Shown: positions 7,424 to 16,486 of the stretch, in pieces
Numbering within the stretch: position 1 is the stretch's first letter
How the letters are laid out: the number at the start of each line of letters is the position of its first letter
Assembly (NCBI GenBank): GCA_965267505.1
Contig: OZ254081.1
Coordinates: 2,666,001-2,730,000 of the forward strand
Reading direction: 5' to 3'
DNA: 64,000 nt
Source of the DNA: JANQHS01 sp965267505
GTDB lineage: Bacteria > Bacteroidota > Bacteroidia > Cytophagales > CCMP332
The notes under the pieces: model-generated
What the model was told of the DNA's origin: nothing
Databases searched by the model: none
What the model saw: the letters and a program-made list of their open reading frames with translations, nothing else
Made by a program: the position numbers and the translations under genes

Positions 7424-8224
7424 ATGATAAGCAGTAGATCAAACCCTGAATTCAAGCAACTTTATCAATTAAGCAATAAGTCTAAGGAAAGAAGATCCAG
7501 GTTTATGTTTTTGGTAGAAGGCCGACGTGAGTTGGAGCGAGCCTACAAATCTGGATTTAGGCTGATGAAAAAATACTCTTGTCCTGATATTCTGATCCCC
7601 ACTGATCCATGGTATTCCAGCTATCAAAAATTTTCAGCCCCTGAAATTGAGTTGAGTAGAGGACTCTACAATTCAATTGCTGTTAGGAAAGATGTGGAGG
7701 GTGTGATTGGTCTTTTTGAGACACCAGAAAAACAATTGCCCGACATTCCTTTTAAGAAAAACCCATTGATATTGGTATTGGATCAGGTTGAAAAACCGGG
7801 AAACATTGGGGCCATACTCAGGACGGCGGATGGAGCCGGTGTAGATGCTGTCCTGCTTCATGGTTTTAGGGGTGATATATTTAATCCAAATACCATTAGA
7901 GCAAGCCTGGGATGTATTTTTTCAGTTCCAGTACTCCAGGTGAACACTAAAGAACTTTCTGATTTCCTTATCAAGAATGATTTCAAGGTATTTGCCACTT
8001 TGCCTGAAGCTGATAGTTCATATTTTGATTTTGATTACTCTCAATCGACCTGTATGATCCTTGGTGCTGAAGATAAAGGGATCTCAGCAAGTCTCTTAAG
8101 GGAATTGAAATCGGTCCAGCCAGTCAATCTTCCCATGAAGGGAATTGCTGATTCATTAAATGTTTCAGTTTCGGCGGCTTTAGTAAGTTATGAGGTCTTA
8201 AGGCAGCGGAAAGCTGCCAACTAA
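7424..8224 (+). CDS. TrmH/SpoU-family RNA 2'-O-methyltransferase
   Basis: The 266-residue protein has an N-terminal substrate-binding domain (FLVEGRRELERA) and a C-terminal SPOUT knot with the three family motifs: motif 1 EKPGNIGAILRTADGAG (about residues 122-138), motif 2 LGAEDKGIS, motif 3 VNLPMKGIADSLNVSVSAAL. It should methylate a ribose 2'-OH in rRNA or tRNA using S-adenosylmethionine; the target base cannot be assigned. It is a single gene whose stop overlaps that of the convergent tag gene by 4 nt. Confidence 0.92.
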   Translation: MISSRSNPEFKQLYQLSNKSKERRSRFMFLVEGRRELERAYKSGFRLMKKYSCPDILIPTDPWYSSYQKFSAPEIELSRGLYNSIAVRKDVEGVIGLFETPEKQLPDIPFKKNPLILVLDQVEKPGNIGAILRTADGAGVDAVLLHGFRGDIFNPNTIRASLGCIFSVPVLQVNTKELSDFLIKNDFKVFATLPEADSSYFDFDYSQSTCMILGAEDKGISASLLRELKSVQPVNLPMKGIADSLNVSVSAALVSYEVLRQRKAAN

Positions 8225-8766
8225 TTTTTAGTTAAGCATTTGGGATTGGAATCTTTCCATTTCTGAAAATGGGGACAGTCAGGGTCGTGTGCTCCTGGCA
8301 GGTATCCGGAACTTGTCAAAAATTCATTGACAATTTCTCCACCTGTAAACTTGAAGGTCTTCTTAAAAAGCTTCACCCATTCCTCCTTGGACATTGGGTG
8401 ATGGTGGTCCAACCAGGCCTGAAAGCTTCCAAACTCTTTTTGCAAACCAAGTATTTGCTGTGCATTATGAATTGCAGCATTTACCTTCAAACGGTTTCGA
8501 ATGATTCCGGCATCTGACAACAATCTTTCTCTATCTCTTGCCTCATAGGATGCAACGGTTTGAATATCGAAGACATCATAAGCCATGAAAAAATTCTTTT
8601 TCTTTTTTAGGATTGTGGTCCAATTCAAACCAGCCTGATTGATCTCAAGAACCAACCTGGCAAAGAGTTCATTGTCATTCTCAATCGGAAATCCATATTC
8701 ATTATCATGATATTCACGGTGAAGATCTCCCTCAGGAAGGCTTTGAACATATTTGCAATAAGACAT
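8221..8766 (-). CDS. tag: DNA-3-methyladenine glycosylase I
   Basis: The 181-residue protein matches Tag: Cys4, YHDNEYG with His20, the catalytic-pocket block QAGLNWTTIL, a GIIRNRLKVNAAIHNA segment, and the C-terminal H-x3-C (GAHDPDC, His160 and Cys164). Cys4, His20, His160 and Cys164 correspond to the zinc-binding residues of E. coli Tag, with a 3-residue insertion between the first two. The enzyme excises 3-methyladenine from alkylated DNA. Only 33 nt separate its start from the divergent SDR gene. Confidence 0.9.
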   Translation of the reverse strand: MSYCKYVQSLPEGDLHREYHDNEYGFPIENDNELFARLVLEINQAGLNWTTILKKKKNFFMAYDVFDIQTVASYEARDRERLLSDAGIIRNRLKVNAAIHNAQQILGLQKEFGSFQAWLDHHHPMSKEEWVKLFKKTFKFTGGEIVNEFLTSSGYLPGAHDPDCPHFQKWKDSNPKCLTKN

Positions 8767-8799
8767 GTTTCAAATGTCTGAAATAAGCCTAAAAGTTTT

Positions 8800-9483
8800 A
8801 TGAAAAAAATCATTTTGGTAACTGGTGGAAACAGGGGAATAGGGAAGGAGATCTGTCGGCAATTATCCGAGAAAGGACATCAAGTGATTCTTGGTTCTCG
8901 TTTGGAGCAAAAAGCTAAAGATGCCTCAACTGAATTAGGAAATGGAGTTTTTCCAATTGAACTCGACGTTAGTTCCAACAATAGTATTGGATCAGCTGCC
9001 GACAAAGTAGAGAGAGAATTTGGTCGGCTTGATGTATTGATCAACAATGCCGGAATCTGGATTGGAAGCGAAGGACTAACGGAGCCCAACATGGATAATA
9101 TTCGCAAAATATTTGAAACAAACTTCTTTGGACCCATTGCGATTAACGGGACATTTTTACCCCTAGTAAAGAAGTCAGAAGAGGGAAGGATCATAAACAT
9201 CAGCTCAGGTATGGGTGCCTTGGATGATCTACAAGGAGGTTATGCGGGATACCGACTTTCAAAGACCGGTCTTAATGCTCAGACCATTTTGTTGGCAAAT
9301 GAGCTTAAGGGCAGCGGGATTAAAGTAAACTCTATGTGCCCTGGTTGGGTACGGACAGACATGGGAGGAGATTCTGCACCAAGGGATGTAGCTAAGGGAG
9401 CGGAAACAGCAGTCTGGCTAAGCCTTGAAAAGAATATTCCTTCAGGAAAATTCTTCAGGGATAAAAAGCTCATTCCCTGGTAG
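8800..9483 (+). CDS. Short-chain dehydrogenase/reductase
   Basis: This 227-residue Rossmann protein has the classical SDR features: nucleotide-binding TGGNRGIG (residues 7-14), NNAG, the catalytic serine in INISSGMG, and Tyr151-x3-Lys155 (YRLSK), followed by CPGWVRTDMGG. The pattern resembles the carbonyl reductase subgroup and predicts NADPH use; the substrate is unknown. It is transcribed divergently from tag, and its end overlaps the convergent membrane protein gene by 14 nt. Confidence 0.9.
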   Translation: MKKIILVTGGNRGIGKEICRQLSEKGHQVILGSRLEQKAKDASTELGNGVFPIELDVSSNNSIGSAADKVEREFGRLDVLINNAGIWIGSEGLTEPNMDNIRKIFETNFFGPIAINGTFLPLVKKSEEGRIINISSGMGALDDLQGGYAGYRLSKTGLNAQTILLANELKGSGIKVNSMCPGWVRTDMGGDSAPRDVAKGAETAVWLSLEKNIPSGKFFRDKKLIPW

Positions 9484-9865
9484 TATTTTCTTCTGAGAGG
9501 GGAGGCTGACTTGCCTCTCTTTTAGCTTTTTTGTATTTAGAATAGCTTATAATCGAAACAACAAATGAAATAAAGAAGGTTGAAAACCAGACGTATTGAA
9601 TATATTTTTTGTCTTCGAAAACAAGAGTGATAGCAATAATCAACGCCAAAATTGAATTAAGTACCATTACTATTGAGTTTGCTAGATTTTTATCATCTGT
9701 TTTTATTACAAGAAGATTTACCACTGCGGTTATAAAAACAATGAGCGAAAAGTAAAATTTCTCCTCCTCCAAGCCCCAAATGCCTCCCCCAAAAAATACT
9801 AAGGCGTTGAGTAAGTAAGGAAATGCTTTGAATTTATTTTTTCTTTTAAGGAGTTGGTTGGCCAT
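9470..9865 (-). CDS. Small four-helix membrane protein, unknown
   Basis: I do not recognise the family. The 131-residue product has a basic N-terminus, four hydrophobic segments (about residues 15-32, 35-53, 62-82 and 90-108) and a charged C-terminal tail of about 20 residues. Its 3' end overlaps the SDR gene by 14 nt in convergent orientation. No operon partner is obvious. Confidence 0.6.
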   Translation of the reverse strand: MANQLLKRKNKFKAFPYLLNALVFFGGGIWGLEEEKFYFSLIVFITAVVNLLVIKTDDKNLANSIVMVLNSILALIIAITLVFEDKKYIQYVWFSTFFISFVVSIISYSKYKKAKREASQPPLSEENTTRE

Positions 9866-9911
9866 ATCTAGCTAGGGTAAAGTGACACTCTAAGTTATCA
9901 ATTCTTTAGCA

Positions 9912-11093
9912 CTAGAAGCTGTACTTGAACCTCAAATACAAAATGCTTCCATAGCCCCCGAAGGCCGTATTTACCTCGCCGACAAAAATTTGTCCGTTAA
10001 ATAGCACTTCAAAATCATTGCTGACACTCCAATTGACCATAGGTCCAAAAAAGAAGGAACCATCCTTGGGGTTCAACATGCCAAATAATGATCCACGAAC
10101 AATTGGAGACAATTGACTGCTCACTTCTCCAAATAGAGTGTGTCTGGATGGACTTAGGGTCCTTGCTCCCAATTCCCGATTCAGAAAGAACCCCTGGTAG
10201 TCACCGGTTGCAGTGTTCAAACCTTCACTATTGTAGAGGTATGCCCCGTGGATATACAGGGTACTTGGAAAGGTATAATCCAGATCAAGTGATCCAACAA
10301 ATTGGGATGGTCCGGCATAATCGCTAATGGGCTCCCAAACCGTGGCTTCACCCCTGAACCCGGCTCCCTTTATTGATCCTGCCCAGCCTAAACCAGCATT
10401 GAAAGATCCTTTCTGATATCCGGCAAATCCCTGAAGGTCATACCCTCCCTTATTGACTTTTACCAAACCTGAAATAGTGCTTCCTTCAATTGAATCTCCT
10501 GGAGATATCACAAGATCAGTACTGGAAACAGGACTGAAATAATATCGGGTTAGAAGAGCATCTGTTCCTGGCCTTTCTTCATAGTCAAAGTCAAAAAATG
10601 AGAAGGCATTGAAGATGTCATTTGGATTCCAAACAAGCCCTGTTCCCCAATTTATCCTCTGGCGTCCAGCTATTATTTCCAGATCACCAAACCTCGCAGT
10701 TAGGTTCAATCTATCAAAAACCGTATGGAAAATATATCCTTCTCCCTCTGCCCACACAAAGGAAAGGTCCATGAGACCAAAATCCTGTTCCAATCCATCT
10801 GCGAGAGTTGGGTTGAGTTTCACCAGCTCCCCCCAGAATATCCTATTCCTCATTGAAGTATTGAATTCAAACTTCTTGCTCATATACCAGGTATAGTTGA
10901 GCCTGTTATGAATAAGGTTGTCCGTGAATATTGGAACAGAGTCCTGGTCGGGGATGAAGAGGGTGTTCAGATATTTTACATACCCGTAAAGCCTCATTCT
11001 CTCCTTTAAATTTTTAGCTGACAGTTCAGAAATTCCCAGGAATAGAAGGAAGAAAGCAAAGATGGGAAGATGACGGCCAGCATTTTTAAGCAT
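9912..11093 (-). CDS. Outer-membrane beta-barrel of the Lol-like export operon
   Basis: The preferred start at 11093 gives a signal peptide (MLKNAGRH, hydrophobic run, cleavage near ELSA) and a mature barrel of about 370 residues. An upstream ATG at 11114 would overlap the ATPase gene further. The sequence has paired amphipathic strands, RQRINWGTGLVWNPNDIFNAF, and a final aromatic strand ending in KYSF, as expected for a BAM substrate. It follows the ATPase gene with an 8-nt overlap and is the last gene of the five-gene operon. Beta-barrels of this sort often accompany this ABC cluster; a role as the outer-membrane end of a transport path is inferred. Confidence 0.7.
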   Translation of the reverse strand: MLKNAGRHLPIFAFFLLFLGISELSAKNLKERMRLYGYVKYLNTLFIPDQDSVPIFTDNLIHNRLNYTWYMSKKFEFNTSMRNRIFWGELVKLNPTLADGLEQDFGLMDLSFVWAEGEGYIFHTVFDRLNLTARFGDLEIIAGRQRINWGTGLVWNPNDIFNAFSFFDFDYEERPGTDALLTRYYFSPVSSTDLVISPGDSIEGSTISGLVKVNKGGYDLQGFAGYQKGSFNAGLGWAGSIKGAGFRGEATVWEPISDYAGPSQFVGSLDLDYTFPSTLYIHGAYLYNSEGLNTATGDYQGFFLNRELGARTLSPSRHTLFGEVSSQLSPIVRGSLFGMLNPKDGSFFFGPMVNWSVSNDFEVLFNGQIFVGEVNTAFGGYGSILYLRFKYSF

Positions 11094-11763
11094 TGGAAAC
11101 GATCTTTCCGTCATCCATTTGAACCAATCTCCTTGCTTTGTTCATCACCCTTTGGTCATGGGTTGAGAATATTATGGTCGTTCCTTCTTTTTCGTTCATT
11201 CTTAGCATAAGATCCAGAAGGGTCTCCGTGGCATTGCTGTCAAGATTTGCTGTGGGCTCATCAGCCAGGATGAATTTGGGTTTTGAGGCAAGTGCTCTTG
11301 CCACCGCAACCCTTTGCTGCTGACCTCCGGATAATTGATGAGGCCTTTGATGGGCCTTATCTCCAACGCCCATGGCATCCAGTAATTCCATCACCCTTTC
11401 CTTTATTTCTTTTGAAGGTCTGCTAAGCAATTCCATTATGAAGGCCACATTTTCATAAGCACTCATTACCGGGATCAGATTATAAGCCTGAAATACGAAG
11501 CCGATATTATGCAACCTAAAATCAGTCATTTCTGATTTCTTCTTATCCGAGATGTTTTCTCCAAGTATTGAAATCTCACCCTCAGTGGGAGACTCAAGAC
11601 CTCCAATCAAATTCAGGAAGGTGGTCTTTCCACAACCTGAGGGTCCAACGATTGCTGTGAACTCGCCCGAATCGAACTGGGTAGTGATCCCGTTTACAGC
11701 ATTTACCGGAACGGTTTCAGGATTATAAACCTTTTTCAGATCGTTGATTTTTATGACTTCCAT
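11086..11763 (-). CDS. ABC transporter ATPase, LolD/MacB type
   Basis: The 225-residue ATPase has Walker A GPSGCGKTT (about residues 39-47), a Q-loop FVFQAYNL, signature LSGGQQQR, Walker B ILADEPTANLD, and the switch histidine in STHD. The short form and the A-Y-N-L-I-P-V-M-S-A-Y-E-N-V segment place it with LolD/MacB ATPases, which power mechanotransmission rather than classical import. It lies between the two FtsX-type permeases and the barrel gene in one operon. Confidence 0.93.
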   Translation of the reverse strand: MEVIKINDLKKVYNPETVPVNAVNGITTQFDSGEFTAIVGPSGCGKTTFLNLIGGLESPTEGEISILGENISDKKKSEMTDFRLHNIGFVFQAYNLIPVMSAYENVAFIMELLSRPSKEIKERVMELLDAMGVGDKAHQRPHQLSGGQQQRVAVARALASKPKFILADEPTANLDSNATETLLDLMLRMNEKEGTTIIFSTHDQRVMNKARRLVQMDDGKIVSNA

Positions 11764-11790
11764 ATCAATTTCGTAATGCTGAACTAATGT

Positions 11791-12984
11791 CTAATTGAAT
11801 CGCTTTTCTAACCGAAAGTATGATGCTAAAAGGGCTGTAAATAGAACCAGAATGGTTACGATCAAATAAAAACCAGGCTCCAAATAGGGAAATACGACGG
11901 ACTCAAATCCCAGGTTTTCAAAACCTTCCTCCCAAGCGTTAAAGTGTATTCCAATCCTTCCGTAGTACTGGACCAGGGCAAAGGTTATCAGGTTGCCGAA
12001 AATTGCCCCTGTTAAACAGAGATATATGGTTTCCAATAAGATCATAAGCCCTACTTTTTGGTCATTTAAACCCAGGGATCTGAGCATTCCTATTTCTCTG
12101 GTTCGTTCAAGGACTACCATCAACATCGTATTGATTATCCCAAAGATCAGGGCGATCAAAACCACGGTAAGGAGTATATAATTGAAGGTATCCATATAAC
12201 CCTGCTGCATTTTCAAAGCGGGGCTTAGTTCCACCCAGGATTGACTTTTTAGATCGGATCCCAGAACACTGGAAAATTTTGAACTAAGGCTATCCGGATC
12301 CAGGTCGTCATTGATCCTTAAAGCGAGTTCATGGAAATTACCTTCTTCAACTTTAAGAAGGTTTCGGAATTCTGAGTTTTTAACGAATACATGGCGTTCA
12401 TCATAAGGACCATTTCCGGTCCTAAAGAGTCCGATCACCTTGAATGCCTCTCCCACGATCTCTCCTTCAATGTCAGAAAGATTGATCACGATTTTGGAAC
12501 CTAGTCCAACCTTTAGTTCCTCAGCAAGTTTTTGAGAGATCAGTGCCTGTTTTATCCTTTTATTCTCCCGGAAATACACTCCCTCTTTCAGGTACTCATG
12601 CAATGTTGTAACCTTCTTTTCTTCTTCGGGATCGATTCCCATTAGAATGACCTGAAAGTTGTTATGTGCTGACATGGCAAGGCCCTCGGCTTTCAGCCTG
12701 TAAGAGCTTGACCTTATCTTATCCTCGTATACCTGTAGGTCATTTTTCACATCCTCCTTCGAGAAATGGAACTTTTGATCCTCTTCAATGACAAACTTTT
12801 CTGTGTGGATCTGAATATCAGAGAACTCGGTGTCGATGCTTTTTTTCACCCATCGATCGATCATGCCGGTTATTAAACTTGCAATGAATAGGGCTCCTGC
12901 TAATCCAAGCGTGGTTGCTATGATCACGATAAGACTTCTGGTCTTATTTCTCCAGACGTTTCTCCATGCCAAGCGAACTATCAT
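11791..12984 (-). CDS. FtsX/LolE-type ABC permease (second)
   Basis: The 397-residue protein has the MacB/LolCE topology: one N-terminal helix (about 20-43), a large periplasmic MacB_PCD domain (about 45-265), then three C-terminal helices with the conserved ERTREIGMLRSLGL coupling segment. It overlaps the preceding permease gene by 4 nt, so two different permeases probably form a heterodimer with the LolD-like ATPase. The operon context suggests extraction of a lipidated or hydrophobic substrate from the inner membrane. Confidence 0.88.
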   Translation of the reverse strand: MIVRLAWRNVWRNKTRSLIVIIATTLGLAGALFIASLITGMIDRWVKKSIDTEFSDIQIHTEKFVIEEDQKFHFSKEDVKNDLQVYEDKIRSSSYRLKAEGLAMSAHNNFQVILMGIDPEEEKKVTTLHEYLKEGVYFRENKRIKQALISQKLAEELKVGLGSKIVINLSDIEGEIVGEAFKVIGLFRTGNGPYDERHVFVKNSEFRNLLKVEEGNFHELALRINDDLDPDSLSSKFSSVLGSDLKSQSWVELSPALKMQQGYMDTFNYILLTVVLIALIFGIINTMLMVVLERTREIGMLRSLGLNDQKVGLMILLETIYLCLTGAIFGNLITFALVQYYGRIGIHFNAWEEGFENLGFESVVFPYLEPGFYLIVTILVLFTALLASYFRLEKRFN

Positions 12985-14207
12985 TGTCTTCCCCGGATTA
13001 CCTTCACAATATCGAGCTTTAAAACACTGTTTAAGGGCAGGATAGAAGCTACCAGGCTAAGGATCAGCACCAGGAAGAATTGCACAAACATGTAATCCGG
13101 CCCCAGGGATACCTGAAGCACTGGTTCCATATTCATTTGGTAATACAATTCAGCGGTATCGCCCGTAAATCGTATTGGATTCAGGTAGTAAAACATTACC
13201 AGGGGAAAAGCCAGAATTAATCCTCCGATAGATCCAATTATCGCCATATAAATAGCCTCAATGATTATGACCAATAATAGTCGCGTTCTCTTCATTCCAA
13301 TAGCTATCATTACCGAAAACTCTTTTCTCCTCTCCATGGTCATCATCAGGATGGTCCCAAAAATCCCGAAGCCAATTACCATGTAAAGTATGCCTATCAT
13401 GATCTTGCCAAAGAAATTATCCGACTCAATACCCTGAAGGATCTCTTTATTCATCACCCTCCAATCCTGGACCTCATAAAGAGATGTATCTAGATCCAAT
13501 AGCAGGCTTGAAAGGACCTCTTCTTCATTTTTATAATCTTCCAGAACAATTGCATCCTGGGTAAGGCGGTCATACATGAAGAACAGTTCCTCTGCCATTG
13601 GAAGGGTTATGTAGGCAACTCTTTTATTCAACTGACCAAGAGGGTGGGAGAATATTCCTCCGACCGGGTAAAGGCCTGCTGCGGTTACACCTTGATATCC
13701 TTGACCCAGAAGAACTATGCTATCTCCAATTTCAGCTTTAAGGTACTTTGCCAGGTCTTCGCCAATAATTACCGATCCATTGGAACCCAGATATTCTCCC
13801 TTTATGATCTTGTTTTTCAGACCAGATTGGTAATCTTCCATTTCGGGATCAACCCCCATTACCATGACTCCCCTGGTGGCATTTCCATAGGATACGAGAC
13901 AACCTGAAACGATCTTTGGAATCCTTTGGGCCACTAAATCATTCTCGTCCAATAAAGAATCCAATTTTGAGTTGATGGGCATTGAGTTGATTAGAGACTT
14001 ATCCTCCCAATAATCCTTACCCATAATAGAAAGATGACCTGAGGTGCTCCTCATGGCATCATTTAGCATCTTTTCGTAACTCCCCAATTGGATGCCACGC
14101 ATGAATGTCGCGATAACAACTGCAAAAATTATCGAGGCAAGGGTTATGTAGGTTCTTTTCTTATTCCTCCAAAGATTTCTCCATGCCAGTAGGAAGACCT
14201 TCTTCAC
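12981..14207 (-). CDS. FtsX/LolC-type ABC permease (first)
   Basis: The 408-residue protein has the same layout as its downstream partner: AWRNLWRNKKRTYIT followed by one helix, a periplasmic domain (about 45-270), and three C-terminal helices with MERRKEFSVMIAIGMKR. It starts 1 nt before the end of the LolA-like gene region and overlaps the second permease by 4 nt. Paired with that permease it should form the membrane part of a LolCDE-like exporter. Confidence 0.88.
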   Translation of the reverse strand: MKKVFLLAWRNLWRNKKRTYITLASIIFAVVIATFMRGIQLGSYEKMLNDAMRSTSGHLSIMGKDYWEDKSLINSMPINSKLDSLLDENDLVAQRIPKIVSGCLVSYGNATRGVMVMGVDPEMEDYQSGLKNKIIKGEYLGSNGSVIIGEDLAKYLKAEIGDSIVLLGQGYQGVTAAGLYPVGGIFSHPLGQLNKRVAYITLPMAEELFFMYDRLTQDAIVLEDYKNEEEVLSSLLLDLDTSLYEVQDWRVMNKEILQGIESDNFFGKIMIGILYMVIGFGIFGTILMMTMERRKEFSVMIAIGMKRTRLLLVIIIEAIYMAIIGSIGGLILAFPLVMFYYLNPIRFTGDTAELYYQMNMEPVLQVSLGPDYMFVQFFLVLILSLVASILPLNSVLKLDIVKVIRGRQ

Positions 14208-14963
14208 CTATCTGATCTTTTTCATATTCTGTTGAGAAAAGAAATCATCATCCAGAACGACATCAAACTCAAGTGACTTTGTAAGGATGATGGTTTTTTG
14301 CCCCTTTTTATTCACCGGACTCATTTCCAATCGCGCAGGCAGCTTTCTGTTCCCAAACTGAGTGATTTCCGAGGCATCCATTCGGTTTACAATTTCCATA
14401 TCCTCATCATAGAATTCGGATCTCATTTGGTAAAAATGATCCTTGGCTATCCATATCAATACTTTTCCCCAAACCACAGCCGATTCAGGTTTTGGGATCA
14501 ATTCGATTTTATAGGAAGGGTAGCCACCGACTTCCTCCTCGCCCAGGATCTTTTGTCCATAATCCCTTTCCAGACTATTCATTTTTACCAGGTCATCATT
14601 CGTAAAGTCAGAACCCATCCAACTTTGGGACATCATTGAACTTGGGATCTTTATCATTCTTGAAACAGTTGGCATCCAATTCCACATATCCTTTTCCCTT
14701 TTTAGGAAAACCTGGCCTTTGTCCCTTGCGGGCTCGGTTATGTAGATCATAAAGTAATCCTGGCCCATACTCCAGGTCTTCATGGATATAGTTCTCTCGT
14801 ATTTGGGCCTAACGATTGTCATTTGGGTTTCCCCGAGGTTGGTTTTTCCATTCAAAAGATCGATGGATTTTTGAACGATCTGAATTGCCGTGAGCTCTTG
14901 AGAAAAAGAGGATGCGGAAAAAATCAGAAGAAAAAAGAAGAGGGTAGGCAGACGAAATATCAT
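14208..14963 (-). CDS. Outer-membrane lipoprotein-sorting (LolA-like) protein
   Basis: The 251-residue periplasmic protein has a signal peptide (residues 1-21, ending SFSQE) and the hallmark block W-N-W-M-P-T-V-S-R-M-I-K-I-P with MMSQSWMGSDFTNDDL. This is the LolA/LolB-like fold of the outer membrane lipoprotein-sorting family. It heads the operon with two FtsX permeases, a LolD-like ATPase and a barrel. The likely job is to receive a lipid or lipoprotein from the permeases and carry it across the periplasm. A TAAATTTG element lies 5 nt before the start, so the message may be almost leaderless. Confidence 0.88.
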   Translation of the reverse strand: MIFRLPTLFFFLLIFSASSFSQELTAIQIVQKSIDLLNGKTNLGETQMTIVRPKYERTISMKTWSMGQDYFMIYITEPARDKGQVFLKREKDMWNWMPTVSRMIKIPSSMMSQSWMGSDFTNDDLVKMNSLERDYGQKILGEEEVGGYPSYKIELIPKPESAVVWGKVLIWIAKDHFYQMRSEFYDEDMEIVNRMDASEITQFGNRKLPARLEMSPVNKKGQKTIILTKSLEFDVVLDDDFFSQQNMKKIR

Positions 14964-14967
14964 AGAC

Positions 14968-14975
14968 CAAATTTA
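14968..14975 (-). promoter_or_regulatory. Candidate -7 element of the Lol-like operon
   Basis: TAAATTTG on the minus strand matches TAnnTTTG and ends 5 nt before the start codon of the LolA-like gene. It would give a leader of few or no bases. No -33 TTTG is found at 19-20 nt. Confidence 0.4.
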
Positions 14976-14989
14976 ATTGGCCGGAAACA

Positions 14990-15016
14990 AAAAACCCCGC
15001 TTTTGACGGGGTTTTT
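14990..15016 (-). terminator. Rho-independent terminator after DUF3332 gene
   Basis: Stem AAACCCCG / CGGGGTTT with a 7-nt loop, followed on the minus strand by six T residues; on the plus strand it is followed by T5 and could work both ways. It lies between the DUF3332 gene and the export operon. Confidence 0.85.
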
Positions 15017-15034
15017 GAATGGCTAGGTTGGATG

Positions 15035-15637
15035 CTAGCGATTGTTAACAGAAATAAATTTTTCATCTGCAAATTGAAACAATCTTGCCATTTCTATGCT
15101 GGAATAGTTATGCCCGGTGTTTAGATCTACATAACCTCTTTTGGAGTATACTCTAATCATTTCATCAGTTCCAACTCCATCTAAGAAAGTCATAACAGGT
15201 TTTTCAGCCGAATCTCCTCCTTTGAAGTACCAAGTCTTTTCCTCAGGGTTGTATCTCATTATTCTAATTAGTCCCTTTTGCTTTCCTGTCAATTGGGTAA
15301 TCTTATATTGGTTCTTTGAAACTTCATAATAGAAGTCATTCCCACCAACCGTGGCATACTGAGTTTCGATCTCTCCGTCTTTCATTGAAACAGGATTACT
15401 TCCGCTCCAAAATTCAATTAGGTTAAAAAGAATAATATCCAGTAAGGCAGAGATTTCGTAAACCGGTATTACAAGAAGCACAATCATCATAAGCGATTTA
15501 ATGAACTTATTTTCGCTTAGGCCGTCATTGAAATCATAGACCGCCTTAACTAATCCGAAGGATCCGAAGCAACCCGTGGAGGTGAAGACGGTGAGAGTAA
15601 TAAGAAAATAGCTGACAAATAGTTTAATTCTTTTCAT
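15035..15637 (-). CDS. DUF3332 lipoprotein
   Basis: The 200-residue protein starts with a lipoprotein signal (cysteine in STGCFGSFGLVKAVYDFN), one further hydrophobic segment (about 47-70), and the family motif NLIEFWSGSNP. The remaining 110 residues form a beta-rich domain. DUF3332 proteins occur in many Gram-negatives without known function. It is flanked by a terminator downstream and by an A/T-rich stretch upstream, so it is probably monocistronic. Confidence 0.85.
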   Translation of the reverse strand: MKRIKLFVSYFLITLTVFTSTGCFGSFGLVKAVYDFNDGLSENKFIKSLMMIVLLVIPVYEISALLDIILFNLIEFWSGSNPVSMKDGEIETQYATVGGNDFYYEVSKNQYKITQLTGKQKGLIRIMRYNPEEKTWYFKGGDSAEKPVMTFLDGVGTDEMIRVYSKRGYVDLNTGHNYSSIEMARLFQFADEKFISVNNR

Positions 15638-15688
15638 GGTTTACAATTGGTTTTAGTTTAAATAAAAAAGATTTTTTTCAATAAAAAA

Positions 15689-16450
15689 TCATTGGGGGTT
15701 TTTCCTTTTCCCGATTTCTTCAGAGAATCCTGAAGCGAGTATTCCAGTAGGAAGAGCAAATAAGCCGATTCCTAATAGAGAAATTACTCCCCCTAAAATT
15801 TTTCCCAACAAAGTAATAGGAACTGTGTCTCCATATCCAACGGTTGTAAGGGTTATTACGCCCCACCATAGAGCTTTAGGGATTGTTCCAAAATCATCGG
15901 GTTGAGCATCTCGCTCTGCATAATATGCAAAGGTTGAGGCTACGATCAGTAAGACAAAAATGAAAAGGACCGAAATAAAGATTTCCTCTTTTTTCTCGGC
16001 GAATACCTTTCTAATCAAGTCGAAAGCTGAGGTATATCGAGCGATCTTGAAGATCCTGATGATCCTGAGGGTCCGAAAGATCCTTAAAAACCTTAGATCA
16101 ACCCCGACAAAAGGAAGATAAAAGGGAAGTATAGCAAAAAGGTCAATCAAGGCAATGGGTCTTCTCACCCATTTTAACCTACCCCAAACCTGGTTTTCAA
16201 ACCCAACCTTTTCAACAATGGTCCAAAGTCGGACCAGGTATTCGAAGGTGAAAACAACGACTGAGAATATCTCAAAATAATAGAAGAAGGATCCGAAATC
16301 CCTATCGTATTCCGGTACCGATTGAAGGATCAAAGCCAGAACATTAAGGAGGATAAGGATTATGATAAAGGCATCAAAGGCAAAGTTTGGATCCTTATAG
16401 GAGCTACTTGGCTCCACCATCCGAAATGCTCTTTCTCTTAGGTTTCTCAT
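15689..16450 (-). CDS. Voltage-gated potassium channel family protein
   Basis: The 253-residue protein has six transmembrane segments. S4 carries regularly spaced arginines (RIFRTLRIIRIFKIARY, about residues 125-141), and the pore contains the selectivity filter TTVGYGD (about residue 200) after an LWWGVIT pore helix. It should form a tetrameric voltage-dependent K+ channel in the inner membrane. No cyclic-nucleotide or RCK domain follows. No operon partner is evident. Confidence 0.93.
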   Translation of the reverse strand: MRNLRERAFRMVEPSSSYKDPNFAFDAFIIILILLNVLALILQSVPEYDRDFGSFFYYFEIFSVVVFTFEYLVRLWTIVEKVGFENQVWGRLKWVRRPIALIDLFAILPFYLPFVGVDLRFLRIFRTLRIIRIFKIARYTSAFDLIRKVFAEKKEEIFISVLFIFVLLIVASTFAYYAERDAQPDDFGTIPKALWWGVITLTTVGYGDTVPITLLGKILGGVISLLGIGLFALPTGILASGFSEEIGKRKNPQ

Positions 16451-16486
16451 TGCACTAGCCTCAGATCAGGGCTGAAATTAAGGAAT

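Noticed and set aside
15665..15690. A/T-rich inverted repeat between the K+ channel and DUF3332 genes as a terminator.
   Set aside because: The stem is almost all A-T and has no stable G-C core; in such A/T-rich spacer DNA this arises by chance.
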